A stretch of DNA of 64,000 nt from an uncultured Christensenellaceae bacterium (GCA_910588645.1 CAJUOY010000007.1:1-64000); one strand, 5' to 3'; positions 39,639-47,376 are shown, numbered from the stretch's first letter. Numbers and translations are program-made. Notes: generated from the sequence alone by a model not told the origin.

Positions 39639-40430
39639 ATGAAGCTCTATGATTTCGACGGAATGTTTGACGCCAAACTTTCCGAATACGTAAATAAAAA
39701 CTCCGGCAAGTACGGCGAAGAGGAATGGGAGGACGTCGTTCCCGCACTGTATAAAAAGTTCGGCGACACCGTTATTAAATCTCTCGGCAAGACGCCCAAT
39801 GAATTTTACTCCTCTATGTCCGACGGCGAGATTATAAAATGTCTTAAAGCGCATTTGAGACAGTCGGTACCAGTATCGGGATTTTTAAGCTCGGCTATCG
39901 AAGAGCGCAACGCGGTGAAGCTGCTTGCTCCTCTTCTCGACGGAACGCGTGAGGAAGTTCTCTACGCAATGAGCGTGATCGGCGCTGAGAAAAGCGTAAC
40001 CGTGAAATATTTCGGATTGCTCGTATCAAGCGATGAAGAGGAGTTCAAGAATAAATGCGCGGAGATTATAAAGGAGAATGCGGACGAGGTGTCCGCCCTT
40101 GCGATAGAACGCTATAAGCTCGGAGAGGATCAAGGCTTAATGCTGGAGATCCTGTCCCGTTCCACAGTTAAAAGCGATGAAATTTTGGAAGCGCTTTTAA
40201 ACGCTTTCAGAACCGATCCCGATAACGTGCCTATGCACGCTGGCTATCTCGCCTTGTACGGCGACGAAAGAGCTTTGCCCTATCTTTTGGATAAAATAGA
40301 CGAAGAGGGGATAAGCTTTGTGGAATTTACCGAGTTGAAGTACGCTATCGAGTCGCTCGGCGGAGAGTACTCGAAGGAGAGGGATTTTTCGGACGATCCC
40401 TATTACAAACTCATCAATCCCGAGGGCTGA
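39639..40430 (+). CDS. Helical-repeat (HEAT-like) protein, unknown function
   Basis: A 263-residue all-helical acidic protein ending the hslO operon. The spacing of units such as NAVKLLAPLLDGTREEVLYAMSVIGAEK and DERALPYLLDKIDEEGISFVEFTELK (paraphrased blocks at about 88-115 and 208-235) looks like HEAT/armadillo-type repeats. No catalytic motif is seen. GGAGG lies before the ATG. It probably works with the preceding TPR protein, judging only from co-transcription. Confidence 0.65.
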   Translation: MKLYDFDGMFDAKLSEYVNKNSGKYGEEEWEDVVPALYKKFGDTVIKSLGKTPNEFYSSMSDGEIIKCLKAHLRQSVPVSGFLSSAIEERNAVKLLAPLLDGTREEVLYAMSVIGAEKSVTVKYFGLLVSSDEEEFKNKCAEIIKENADEVSALAIERYKLGEDQGLMLEILSRSTVKSDEILEALLNAFRTDPDNVPMHAGYLALYGDERALPYLLDKIDEEGISFVEFTELKYAIESLGGEYSKERDFSDDPYYKLINPEG

Positions 40431-40474
40431 TTTTTCGCAAAAAAAGTTTAATAGATTAATTAAGTATTATTTTT

Positions 40475-40511
40475 CTCCGAACGGTCAAAAACCTGTTCGG
40501 AGGTATTTTTT
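40475..40511 (+). promoter_or_regulatory. Hairpin burying the ribosome site of the CotF-like genes
   Basis: CTCCGAAC (40475-40482) pairs with GTTCGGAG (40495-40502), hiding most of the GGAGG (40499-40503) that lies nine bases before the ATG. The stem is followed by TATTTTTTT, so it can also act as a terminator for the hslO operon. It may be a dual terminator/translation gate. Confidence 0.6.
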
Positions 40512-40512
40512 T

Positions 40513-40701
40513 ATGCAGGACGTAACTTCAAAAGAACTTGGAATGATTTCCGACGCGCTTACGGCCGAAGGGCTTGTTTGCAAAAAGGCGAGGGCGTACT
40601 CCAAAACGTTGACGGATATGCAACTTGCCGAATGTATGACCAAAATAGCGGACGAACACGAACAGCGCTACAACGCGCTCTTAAAACTTATAGGAGGCTG
40701 A
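40513..40701 (+). CDS. Small spore-coat-associated protein (CotF-like partner)
   Basis: A 62-residue helical protein (TSKELGMISDALTAEGLVCKK ... AECMTKIADEHEQRYNALLKLI). Its pattern and position directly before a CotF-domain gene match the short partner subunits seen beside spore coat CotF proteins in Clostridia. It has no membrane span. It ends two bases before the next ATG, with AGGAGG overlapping its stop region to drive the next gene. Confidence 0.7.
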   Translation: MQDVTSKELGMISDALTAEGLVCKKARAYSKTLTDMQLAECMTKIADEHEQRYNALLKLIGG

Positions 40702-40702
40702 A

Positions 40703-40999
40703 ATGAAACTTACCAAAAGCGACGTAACACTCAATGAAAAAGACGCTCTTCAGGATATGCTCGAAAGCGAAAAACAACTTATGAGCCTGTACACTACGGC
40801 TCTTTTCGAGGGAAGCTCCAAGGCTATGAGAAAGAATTTTGCGACCAATCTTTTGGGCGTGTCAGAAAATCAGTATCTCATATTCACGCAGATGACTTCA
40901 CGCGGCTATTACCAGCCCAAGCCCGCCAACAAGACTATGATAGACGAGGCCAACGAAATGTTTAAAAAGCAGAAAAAATCTTTAAAATCAAACGTATAA
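40703..40999 (+). CDS. CotF-family spore coat protein
   Basis: A 98-residue helical-bundle protein of the CotF type: LNEKDALQDMLESEKQLMSLYTTALFEGSS, LRKNFATNLLG-like middle and YLIFTQMTSRGYYQPKPA, the YQ-x-M-x-RGYY-x-P ending being the family signature. It probably belongs to the outer spore layers made by the mother cell. It is co-transcribed with the 62-residue protein and followed by a terminator. Confidence 0.85.
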   Translation: MKLTKSDVTLNEKDALQDMLESEKQLMSLYTTALFEGSSKAMRKNFATNLLGVSENQYLIFTQMTSRGYYQPKPANKTMIDEANEMFKKQKKSLKSNV

Positions 41000-41001
41000 C
41001 A

Positions 41002-41030
41002 AAAAAGCGGAGAATTTATCTCCGCTTTTT
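41002..41030. terminator. Bidirectional terminator between the CotF-like and XRE genes
   Basis: AAAAAGCGGAGA pairs with TCTCCGCTTTTT, with A and T runs on both sides. The stop of the convergent XRE gene lies at its right edge. Confidence 0.85.
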
Positions 41031-41367
41031 AATTTTTATCCTGCCAAAGATCTATATATTCGGACACTCTGCTTTTTGCCGTCTTGGATAGCCGACGGTA
41101 AGCGGTCAATATGCGCGCTTCGTCGGCGTTTTCCTCCGCTTCGGGGCGGAAAGGACGTTCGTCGTCCGTTCTTCCCAAAAGATAATCCACGCTCACGTCG
41201 AAGTATTCGGCAAACTTTATAAGATATTCGTACGGCGCTTCTCGTATGCCGTTTTCATAGTTTGCTATAGTCCCCGCGTTTATTTGCAGGTCCTCCGCAA
41301 CTTTGCTGCGTTTCAGGCCGCATTCCAGCCTTATTTCTTTCAATCTGAATACGTTATTCTTCGACAT
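41029..41367 (-). CDS. XRE-family transcriptional regulator
   Basis: A 112-residue repressor-like protein. A Cro/C1 domain spans residues 5-68 (FRLKEIRLECGLKRSKVAEDL, recognition helix near INAGTIANYENG, ending FDVSVDYLLGR), followed by a short acidic linker and a C-terminal helix (YRRLSKTAKSRVSEYIDLW) that probably dimerises. ATG 41367 is chosen. A TATAAT lies nine bases upstream within an operator-like repeat, so it likely represses itself and the divergent TM2 gene. Confidence 0.9.
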   Translation of the reverse strand: MSKNNVFRLKEIRLECGLKRSKVAEDLQINAGTIANYENGIREAPYEYLIKFAEYFDVSVDYLLGRTDDERPFRPEAEENADEARILTAYRRLSKTAKSRVSEYIDLWQDKN

Positions 41368-41379
41368 AGTAATTGTATT

Positions 41380-41465
41380 ATACAAAATGTATGGTATTTA
41401 TACCTACAAACCCCCAAAACGGTTGACAAATTAAATGTATGATACTATAATAATACAAAACGTAT
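41380..41465. promoter_or_regulatory. Operator array of the XRE regulator
   Basis: Two near-identical 13-mers, ATACAAAATGTAT (41380-41392) and ATACAAAACGTAT (41453-41465), share the form ATAC-N5-GTAT, with a related GTATGATAC (41437-41445) between them and GGTATTTATACC at 41393-41404. The first overlaps the -10 of the XRE gene and the second overlaps the start site of the TM2 gene. Confidence 0.7.
41423..41451 (+). promoter_or_regulatory. Consensus sigma-A promoter of the TM2-DUF2752 operon
   Basis: Perfect TTGACA (41423-41428), 17-base spacer and perfect TATAAT (41446-41451), bracketed by the XRE operator repeats. Confidence 0.85.
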
Positions 41466-41509
41466 GATTTTTAATAAATATACGTTCAAAATGAACCAAG
41501 GAGAATATA

Positions 41510-41848
41510 ATGAGAGAAGAAACTGTAAGACAGGTTTTGGGCGCCGTGTCCGACAAATTGCCCGAAGAAAAGCTGATGGTGTTGAAAAACAAACTTTTGT
41601 CCGTGCCCGACGAAAGGGCGGACGAAATACTGTGCGCGTCCCTTCATAACCCCACGACGATTTTGCTGTTTTCGATATTCTTAGGCGGAATAGGCGTTGA
41701 CCGCTTTGTTATCGGCGATACGGGTTTAGGTATAGGCAAACTCTTGCTGGGTTGGGCGACTTGCGGAATTTGGCCCCTTATAGACATATTTTTGTGCTAC
41801 AAAAAGGCGAAGGAAAAGAATTTTCTTAAACTTATGAATTCGCTTTAA
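41510..41848 (+). CDS. TM2-domain membrane protein
   Basis: A 112-residue protein. Residues 1-48 are soluble and helical; the TM2 domain then has two helices joined by a short turn, with FLGGIGVDRFVIGDTGLGIGK corresponding to the family FLG-FG-HRFYLG pattern. AAGGAG precedes the ATG. The ATG of the DUF2752 gene shares one base with its stop (TAATG). TM2-DUF2752 pairs recur in Firmicutes; the function is unknown, and control by the XRE regulator is inferred from operator positions. Confidence 0.85.
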   Translation: MREETVRQVLGAVSDKLPEEKLMVLKNKLLSVPDERADEILCASLHNPTTILLFSIFLGGIGVDRFVIGDTGLGIGKLLLGWATCGIWPLIDIFLCYKKAKEKNFLKLMNSL

Positions 41849-42183
41849 TGCGTAAAAAGATATTTTTAAGACATTTACTGTATCTTGCCGTCATATTGGC
41901 GTATACTTTTTTGATCGGGTGTCCGCTCTATCGCCTGACGGGGCGCAACTGTCCGTTTTGCGGTATGTCGAGAGCGCACTTCGCATTCTTCGGCGGTGAC
42001 TTGAAATCCGCGCTTGAATATCACGAGTTGTTTTTTTTGGGGATACCGTGTATGCTTGCGGTTGCTCATATGCGCATTTTAAAAAAGCGTAAGCTCGTGT
42101 ACTTTGCGGCGGTCGTATTCGTCGCCCTTTGCGCGGCGGCGTTTATCGTACGCTATATATACCGAATTTGTTTACGGTTATAG
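41848..42183 (+). CDS. DUF2752 membrane protein
   Basis: A 111-residue protein with three hydrophobic helices and the family signature NCPFCGMSRA near residues 33-42 (CPxCGMTR motif), whose two cysteines may bind metal or form a disulfide. The function of the family is unknown. It is translationally coupled to the TM2 gene. Confidence 0.88.
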   Translation: MRKKIFLRHLLYLAVILAYTFLIGCPLYRLTGRNCPFCGMSRAHFAFFGGDLKSALEYHELFFLGIPCMLAVAHMRILKKRKLVYFAAVVFVALCAAAFIVRYIYRICLRL

Positions 42184-42213
42184 CGTTCCCGTCAAATAAA
42201 AGGTCGTAAACAG

Positions 42214-42242
42214 GCATAACAAAAATTTACTTACACAAAATA
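42214..42242 (+). promoter_or_regulatory. Candidate sigma-G/sigma-F promoter of spoVT
   Basis: GCATA (42214-42218), 17-base spacer, CAAAATA (42236-42242), one mismatch from the forespore CATnnTA -10 pattern. spoVT is sigma-G-dependent in Bacillus, which suits this reading. Confidence 0.4.
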
Positions 42243-42247
42243 CCTTT

Positions 42248-42278
42248 GCGGGTTAAAATTACCCGCAGAGGTAATTTT
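42248..42278 (+). promoter_or_regulatory. Competing hairpins over the spoVT ribosome site
   Basis: Hairpin 1 pairs GCGGGT (42248-42253) with ACCCGC (42261-42266). Hairpin 2 pairs AAAATTACC (42255-42263) with GGTAATTTT (42270-42278) and covers part of the AGAGG Shine-Dalgarno. They share bases and cannot form together, so they could switch translation on and off. Confidence 0.5.
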
Positions 42279-42281
42279 TAT

Positions 42282-42827
42282 ATGAAAGCTACAGGAATTG
42301 TAAGAAGAATAGACGAACTCGGCAGAGTTGTTATACCTAAAGAAATAAGGAGTACGCTGCGCCTGAAATCGGGCGATCCGCTGGAAATTTTTACCGACCG
42401 CGACGAGCTTATGCTTAAAAAGTATTCGCCCATAGCTTCGCTTGAAAAATTTTCGGAAGGGACTGCAAAGTCGCTTTCCGACCTTTCCGGCCATATAGCC
42501 GTAATTTGCGATACGGACGGCGTGCTTCACGCTTCCGGCCGCGGACAGCGGGAATTCGACGGCAAAAGCCTTTCCGGCAATATGGAGAAAATCCTGCTTG
42601 GCAGAAAGAGCTATCTTGCCAACAGTACGGAAGGGGGAGATATAGTTCCCATATGCGATAATCAGGCGGCTGAAGTCACCGCTCAGGTCATCGTACCCAT
42701 AGTGTGCAATGGAGATTGCCTTGGAGCGGTTGCGCTTGTTTCCTGCGAAAAGGGCGCAAAGATAGAGGCTGCCGCCTGCAAACTGGCGCAGCTGTCGGCA
42801 AATATACTTGCGGGACAGTTTGAGTAA
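42282..42827 (+). CDS. spoVT: Stage V sporulation regulator SpoVT
   Basis: Forespore-specific AbrB-type transcription factor that tunes sigma-G genes. It is 181 residues. The swapped-hairpin DNA-binding domain MKATGIVRRIDELGRVVIPK EIRSTLRLKSGD-type sequence covers residues 1-50, and a GAF-like sensory domain about 60-178. The start at 42282 gives the canonical MKATGIVRRIDELGR opening; a longer frame begins 36 bases upstream inside the hairpin region. It is followed by spoVB and yabN, as in Bacillus. Confidence 0.95.
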   Translation: MKATGIVRRIDELGRVVIPKEIRSTLRLKSGDPLEIFTDRDELMLKKYSPIASLEKFSEGTAKSLSDLSGHIAVICDTDGVLHASGRGQREFDGKSLSGNMEKILLGRKSYLANSTEGGDIVPICDNQAAEVTAQVIVPIVCNGDCLGAVALVSCEKGAKIEAAACKLAQLSANILAGQFE

Positions 42828-42839
42828 TTTCGGTACGCT

Positions 42840-44222
42840 ATGAAAGTTAGGGGCAGCGAGCGCGGCCAGTCCTTTTTGGCAGGCGCGATAATAATTTCAA
42901 TAGGCGGATTCGTTTCCAAGCTTCTCGGCGCGCTATACCGCATTCCGCTGACTAATTTCCTCGGCGGTGAGGGAATGGGGATATACCAAATGGTCTATCC
43001 TCTTTATTGTATCCTCTTGACGGTATCGGCTTCGGGCATTCCCACGGGAATTTCACGGCTTATATCGTCGGGAAGCGGAGCGGGCGCGGAGAGACAGGCG
43101 TTCAGGCTATACGGCATAGTGGGCGTGGTCGGCACGCTGATTATGTATCTTTTGTCGTATCCTCTCGCAAAGGTGCAGGGGGAGCCAGCCATAACTCTTT
43201 GCTGTCAGTTGTTATGCCCGTCGGTGTTTTTCGTTTCGCTACTCTCCATTGTGCGGGGTTACTTTCAGGGCAAGGGGAATATGCTTCCCACTGCCTCAAC
43301 GGAAATTCTGGAACAGCTTATAAAGGTCGGCTTCGGGGTTTTGTTTGCAAGAATGTTTAAAAACAATCTTCCGCTTGCCGTCGCTTCCACGCTGTTGGCG
43401 GTTACACTCAGTGAAATCATTTCCACGGCCGTTGCGCTCGTATGGTACTTCGGACGCCGTTCGAAACTTCCTTTGTATAATCTGCCCGCGGTGTCCGTAA
43501 AGAGTATACTGAGTTTTACCGTTCCTCTGACACTCACAGCCATTGCCTTGCCCGTGTCCCAGCTGGCGGAAAGCATAGTCGCTGTCAGATTGTTGAGATC
43601 GGCTTCGGAGAACGCCACGGCGCTGTATGGCATATTTTCAGGCTGTGCGGTAACGATAATAAACCTGCCCGTATCGGTAACTTACGGACTGGCAGCGTCA
43701 AGCGTGCCGCAGATTTCTCCGCTTGCGGAAAAGGGTGATATGTCGGGCGCCAAGCGCAAGGCACTTAAAGCTCTTATGATAACCTTTGCGGTTTCGTTGC
43801 CGGCTTCTATAGGACTTTATTTTCTTGCTCCGCTTGCAACCAATATGATCTTCGGCTCGCTACAGGGCGGCGAAAAGGAACTTTTAATCAGTCTTATAAG
43901 GATAATGGCGGTCTCATCGGTGACGGAGTCTCTCGTGCAGACTTCGTCTGCCTGCCTTACCGCTTTGGGATATCCCATACGCAGTACGGTTACCCAGTGG
44001 TCCACAGCTGTACTGCGAGTCGCGCTCACCGCAGGGTTAATATATTTCACACCGCTATCGATAAGCGGTGCGGCCTGGTCGGCAAATTGTGCTTATTTTG
44101 TTGCAATGCTGATGAATTTTTGGTATATTGTAAGGGCACGAGGTAAACGATATGAAGATAACGCTGATAGGACTGGGAATTTTCAAAGGCGACTTAACGT
44201 TGAGAGCAAAGGAAGCGCTTGA
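42840..44222 (+). CDS. spoVB: SpoVB-type polysaccharide flippase-like protein (MOP superfamily)
   Basis: A 460-residue membrane protein with about 12-14 helices, opening FLAGAIIISIGGFVSKLLGA and LYRIPLTNFLGGEGMGIYQM, then ASGIPTGISRLIS. These are hallmarks of the SpoVB/MurJ-like lipid-linked precursor flippases; it probably translocates a precursor for cortex or cell-wall polymer. In Bacillus the gene in this position between spoVT and yabN is yabM, a SpoVB paralogue, so the exact name is uncertain. It overlaps yabN by 71 bases. Confidence 0.85.
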   Translation: MKVRGSERGQSFLAGAIIISIGGFVSKLLGALYRIPLTNFLGGEGMGIYQMVYPLYCILLTVSASGIPTGISRLISSGSGAGAERQAFRLYGIVGVVGTLIMYLLSYPLAKVQGEPAITLCCQLLCPSVFFVSLLSIVRGYFQGKGNMLPTASTEILEQLIKVGFGVLFARMFKNNLPLAVASTLLAVTLSEIISTAVALVWYFGRRSKLPLYNLPAVSVKSILSFTVPLTLTAIALPVSQLAESIVAVRLLRSASENATALYGIFSGCAVTIINLPVSVTYGLAASSVPQISPLAEKGDMSGAKRKALKALMITFAVSLPASIGLYFLAPLATNMIFGSLQGGEKELLISLIRIMAVSSVTESLVQTSSACLTALGYPIRSTVTQWSTAVLRVALTAGLIYFTPLSISGAAWSANCAYFVAMLMNFWYIVRARGKRYEDNADRTGNFQRRLNVESKGSA

Positions 44223-45567
44223 TTGCGCTTCATACATAATTGCGCGGACGGGGCAGACAGAAAGCTTTGAAAGCCTCAAAATCTACGCCGTCGAAACATT
44301 GGACTATGTGTACGAGCGGAGCAGAAATTTCGATACTTTAAACAAAAATCTTGCGGCTAAGGTGTTGAATGCGGCAAAGACGTCCGACGTGTGTTACTGT
44401 GTGGACGGCTCCGTCTGCGAGGACGAATCCTGTAAAATTATTCTAAAAAAGCACCGCGACTGCGAAATTTTAGACAGTGTTTCCAAGGCCGCCTATGCTT
44501 ACAGCCTTGCGGGTATGACCAACGGCGGACCTGCGTTTATTTCTGCGTACGCGGTATCGGAGTTGAAGAGTTGCCGCGCGGCGTGCGTGTACGATATCGA
44601 TAGCGAGTATGCGGCAAGCATAGTCAAGGAAAGACTTTCAGATATATTCGGCGAAGAAACGGAGTGCTCATTCGTTCGCGGCGGCACCGTAAAAAAGATA
44701 AAGATATATGAGATCGACCGAATGAAAAACTACGACGGAACGTGCGCCGTGACTTGCGAGGAGGGAGAGTTCCTCAAAAGAGGCAGGTACGATTACGCCG
44801 ATCTCGAACAGCTTATAAAGCTGTTGCGCGCTCCCGGCGGCTGTCCTTGGGACAGGGTGCAGACGTCAGACAGCATAAAGAAAAATATGATAGAAGAGGC
44901 GTACGAACTCGTGGACGCAATCGAGCGCGACGATCACGACGGTATGGAAGAAGAGACGGGCGACGTGTTGTTGCAGGCGGCATTTCATTCGGTAATGGAA
45001 GAGGAAAAGGGCGAGTATACGGGTACGGACGCAATAACGAGGGTAATTAAAAAGCTCATATTCCGTCATTCGCATATATTCGGGGCGGACAAGGCTTCCG
45101 ATGACGCCGAAGCGCTGGGCGTTTGGGAAAACAACAAGCGAAAGGAAAAGGGACAAAGCACGTTTACTTCAAGCGTAGAAGCGGTCCCTCAAAATTTCCC
45201 CGCGTGTATGTTGGCGCAAAAAGTGGCGAAGCGCGCCGCAAAATCGGGAATGGATTTCCCCTCGGTAAAAGCGGCTGCGGAAAGATTGGCTGAAGAGGTT
45301 GAGGAACTTCTTACAGTCATCGACTCGGGTGACAAATCGGCAGTGGCGGACGAGGGCGGCGACGTTCTGTTTTCCGCTGTAAACACGGTAAGGCTCGCGG
45401 GCGCGGATTGCGAGGAGGCGTTAAGGCTTTCCGTCAAAAAGTTTACGGCACGCTTTGCGGAGTGCGAAAGATTGATCGTCGCGGACGGGAAAGATATGAC
45501 GGAGCTTGGCGAAGAGGAATTGGACGAGTATTGGAAAAGGGCTAAAAATGCGCTTAAATCAAATTAA
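44152..45567 (+). CDS. yabN: YabN-type fusion: tetrapyrrole-methylase domain plus MazG
   Basis: A 471-residue two-domain protein. Residues 1-210 resemble a tetrapyrrole (corrin/porphyrin) methylase domain (MKITLIGLGIFKGDLTLRA, then GPAFISAYAV). Residues about 222-470 hold two MazG nucleotide pyrophosphohydrolase units, with LRAPGGCPWDRVQTSDSIKK and the EEAYELVDAIE ... EETGDVLLQ metal motif in the first and EEVEELLTVID ... DEGGDVLFSAVN in the second. MazG hydrolyses non-canonical NTPs. GAGG precedes the ATG, so the 71-base overlap with spoVB seems real. It also overlaps dusB by 20 bases. Confidence 0.92.
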   Translation: MKITLIGLGIFKGDLTLRAKEALDCASYIIARTGQTESFESLKIYAVETLDYVYERSRNFDTLNKNLAAKVLNAAKTSDVCYCVDGSVCEDESCKIILKKHRDCEILDSVSKAAYAYSLAGMTNGGPAFISAYAVSELKSCRAACVYDIDSEYAASIVKERLSDIFGEETECSFVRGGTVKKIKIYEIDRMKNYDGTCAVTCEEGEFLKRGRYDYADLEQLIKLLRAPGGCPWDRVQTSDSIKKNMIEEAYELVDAIERDDHDGMEEETGDVLLQAAFHSVMEEEKGEYTGTDAITRVIKKLIFRHSHIFGADKASDDAEALGVWENNKRKEKGQSTFTSSVEAVPQNFPACMLAQKVAKRAAKSGMDFPSVKAAAERLAEEVEELLTVIDSGDKSAVADEGGDVLFSAVNTVRLAGADCEEALRLSVKKFTARFAECERLIVADGKDMTELGEEELDEYWKRAKNALKSN

Positions 45568-46489
45568 GATCGGTAACTTACATACGGCAAACAACGTCTT
45601 TCTTGCACCTCTCGCGGGGTATACAAACGGACCTTTCCGCAATATGTGCCGCAAGTTGGGCGCGGGCCTTACGTTTACGGAAATGGTCAGCGCGAAGGGG
45701 CTGTGTTACGGGAGCGTAAAGACGGAGAACCTTTTATACGTGCCAGAGGACTACGCGGGTATAAGGGCAGTGCAGATATTCGGCGGGGAACCCGAGTATA
45801 TGCGCAAAGCGTGCGAGTGCGAGGTGTTGAGCTCTTTCGGGTTGGTCGATATAAATATGGGTTGCCCCGTGCCAAAGATATATAAGAACGGCGAGGGCAG
45901 CGCGCTTATGAACGATTTGCCGCTTGCGGCTAAAATAATTTCCGAATGCAAGAAGAGCGGAAAATACGTTTCGGTAAAGTTTCGTATAGGGCTGGACGAA
46001 AGCAGCATAATGACGGCGGAATTTGCAAGAATGTGCGAGGACGCGGGCGCGGATTTGATCACGGTACACGGCAGAACAAGGGATAAAATGTACTCCGGCG
46101 AAGTTAATTTCAAAGAGATCGCGGCGGCAAAAAACGCCGTAAAAATTCCCGTAATTGCCAACGGCGGAGTGTTTTCGCGCGCGGACGCGGACAGACTTAT
46201 GGACGAAACGGGCGCGGACGGAATAGCCGTGGCAAGAGGCGCGATGTACCGCCCGTGGATTTTTGCGGAGATCACGGGGGAAACCGACGTTGATAAGAAA
46301 GCCGTTATAAAGCGGCAGTTATCGGAGACCGCGGAAGTATACGGCGAAAAATTCGCCTGCGTGTTTATGCGCAAGATGATTGGATTTTATTTGAAGGGCG
46401 GCGTGGACGCCGCGTCCTTGCGGGCGAAACTGTTCGCATGCGCAAGCCTATCGGAAGTGTGCGATATACTCGAAGGGCTGAATTTTTAA
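45548..46489 (+). CDS. dusB: tRNA-dihydrouridine synthase
   Basis: FMN enzyme reducing specific uridines in the tRNA D-loop. It is 313 residues. FMN-barrel motifs LAPLAGYTNGPFR near 20-32, VDINMGCPVPKIYKNGEGSA near 98-117 (with the catalytic Cys in MGCP), ITVHGRTRDKMYSG near 167 and IANGGVFSRADADRLM near 200 are intact. The ATG at 45548 starts MRLNQIKIGN inside yabN. Assigned to the DusB group by the MGCPVPK-type sequence and Firmicute context. Confidence 0.93.
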   Translation: MRLNQIKIGNLHTANNVFLAPLAGYTNGPFRNMCRKLGAGLTFTEMVSAKGLCYGSVKTENLLYVPEDYAGIRAVQIFGGEPEYMRKACECEVLSSFGLVDINMGCPVPKIYKNGEGSALMNDLPLAAKIISECKKSGKYVSVKFRIGLDESSIMTAEFARMCEDAGADLITVHGRTRDKMYSGEVNFKEIAAAKNAVKIPVIANGGVFSRADADRLMDETGADGIAVARGAMYRPWIFAEITGETDVDKKAVIKRQLSETAEVYGEKFACVFMRKMIGFYLKGGVDAASLRAKLFACASLSEVCDILEGLNF

Positions 46490-46520
46490 AGGCGAGATAA
46501 ATTTAATACGCTACGTTTCA

Positions 46521-46554
46521 AACGACGCAATTCGTGTAATTGCGCCGTTTTTTT
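46521..46554 (+). terminator. Terminator of the spoVT-dusB operon
   Basis: AACGACGCAATT pairs with AATTGCGCCGTT (46521-46549, one wobble), followed by TTTTTT. Confidence 0.85.
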
Positions 46555-46560
46555 ACATTT

Positions 46561-46586
46561 TGCGACAGGCGCAACGGCTGTATAAT
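46561..46586 (+). promoter_or_regulatory. spoIIG promoter with Spo0A-box-like sequence
   Basis: TATAAT (46581-46586) has no recognisable -35 at normal spacing; instead TGCGACA (46561-46567), one mismatch from the reverse Spo0A box TTCGACA, covers that position. This fits a Spo0A-activated sigma-A promoter as in Bacillus spoIIG. The ATG is seven bases after the -10. Confidence 0.5.
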
Positions 46587-46593
46587 GCTTTCA

Positions 46594-47376
46594 ATGCAGG
46601 TCTATATAGAACTCGCCGTTATAGAAAATTTCTGTATGGATTTTACTCTGCTGTACTGCGCGAAGCTTGCCGCAAAAAATCCTGCGCACGTTCTCAAAGT
46701 TGCGCTCGGCGCGGCGTTGGGCGCGGCGGCGGCCGTACTTATCCCGCTGTGTTCGCTCAAAGGCGCGGCGGCCGTTGCGGTCAAGATTCTTTCGGGGTTT
46801 GTCATATGCTTTGCGGCGGGTAAGTTTAAAAATTTTAAATCGTACGCCGTATACTCGGGGGTATTTCTCGGGTTTACCGCCGTTCTCGGCGGGGCGCTTA
46901 TAGGGATTTTTTCGCTCGCGGGACTGGAATACGGCGAGGGCGGGGGATACGTTATATCCTCGATACCCGTCGGGATACCGCTCTTCGGCGCGTTGTGTCT
47001 TATAATTTTTGCAAGAAAAATCGCCGCAAAACTGAGGCGGGGTGGAAGAACGGAAGTCAGGTGCCGCATTTACTCGGGTGAAAAACATATAGAGTTAAGC
47101 GGATTTTTCGACAGTGGAAACAAAGTTTATCACGGCGGATGTCCTGTAAGCGTAATACCTTTGACGGAGGCGATGAAGCTTGTTGACGAAAGCCGTATAA
47201 AAGACAAAGTAAAGATACATACTGTTGCGGGGAGTAAATACTTAAAAGTCTTTACCGCGGACAGGATCGAAATTCTCGGCGGAGAAAAGGCGAACGTAAT
47301 TAAAAATATAAAGATCGGTATAAGTTTGCGCCCCTCCGGCGGGGCGGTTCTTCATCCCGATTTAATGGAGGATTAA
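46594..47376 (+). CDS. spoIIGA: Pro-sigma-E processing aspartic protease SpoIIGA
   Basis: Mother-cell membrane protease that cleaves the pro-sequence of sigma-E. It is 260 residues. Residues 1-150 form five hydrophobic helices, opening MQVYIELAVIENFCMDF, the counterpart of the Bacillus start. The cytoplasmic domain has the aspartic-protease motif ELSGFFDSGNKVY near residue 175. The ATG at 46594 is chosen on this alignment; an ATG three codons earlier lies within the -10 box. It ends one base before sigE, an arrangement diagnostic of spoIIG. Confidence 0.93.
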   Translation: MQVYIELAVIENFCMDFTLLYCAKLAAKNPAHVLKVALGAALGAAAAVLIPLCSLKGAAAVAVKILSGFVICFAAGKFKNFKSYAVYSGVFLGFTAVLGGALIGIFSLAGLEYGEGGGYVISSIPVGIPLFGALCLIIFARKIAAKLRRGGRTEVRCRIYSGEKHIELSGFFDSGNKVYHGGCPVSVIPLTEAMKLVDESRIKDKVKIHTVAGSKYLKVFTADRIEILGGEKANVIKNIKIGISLRPSGGAVLHPDLMED

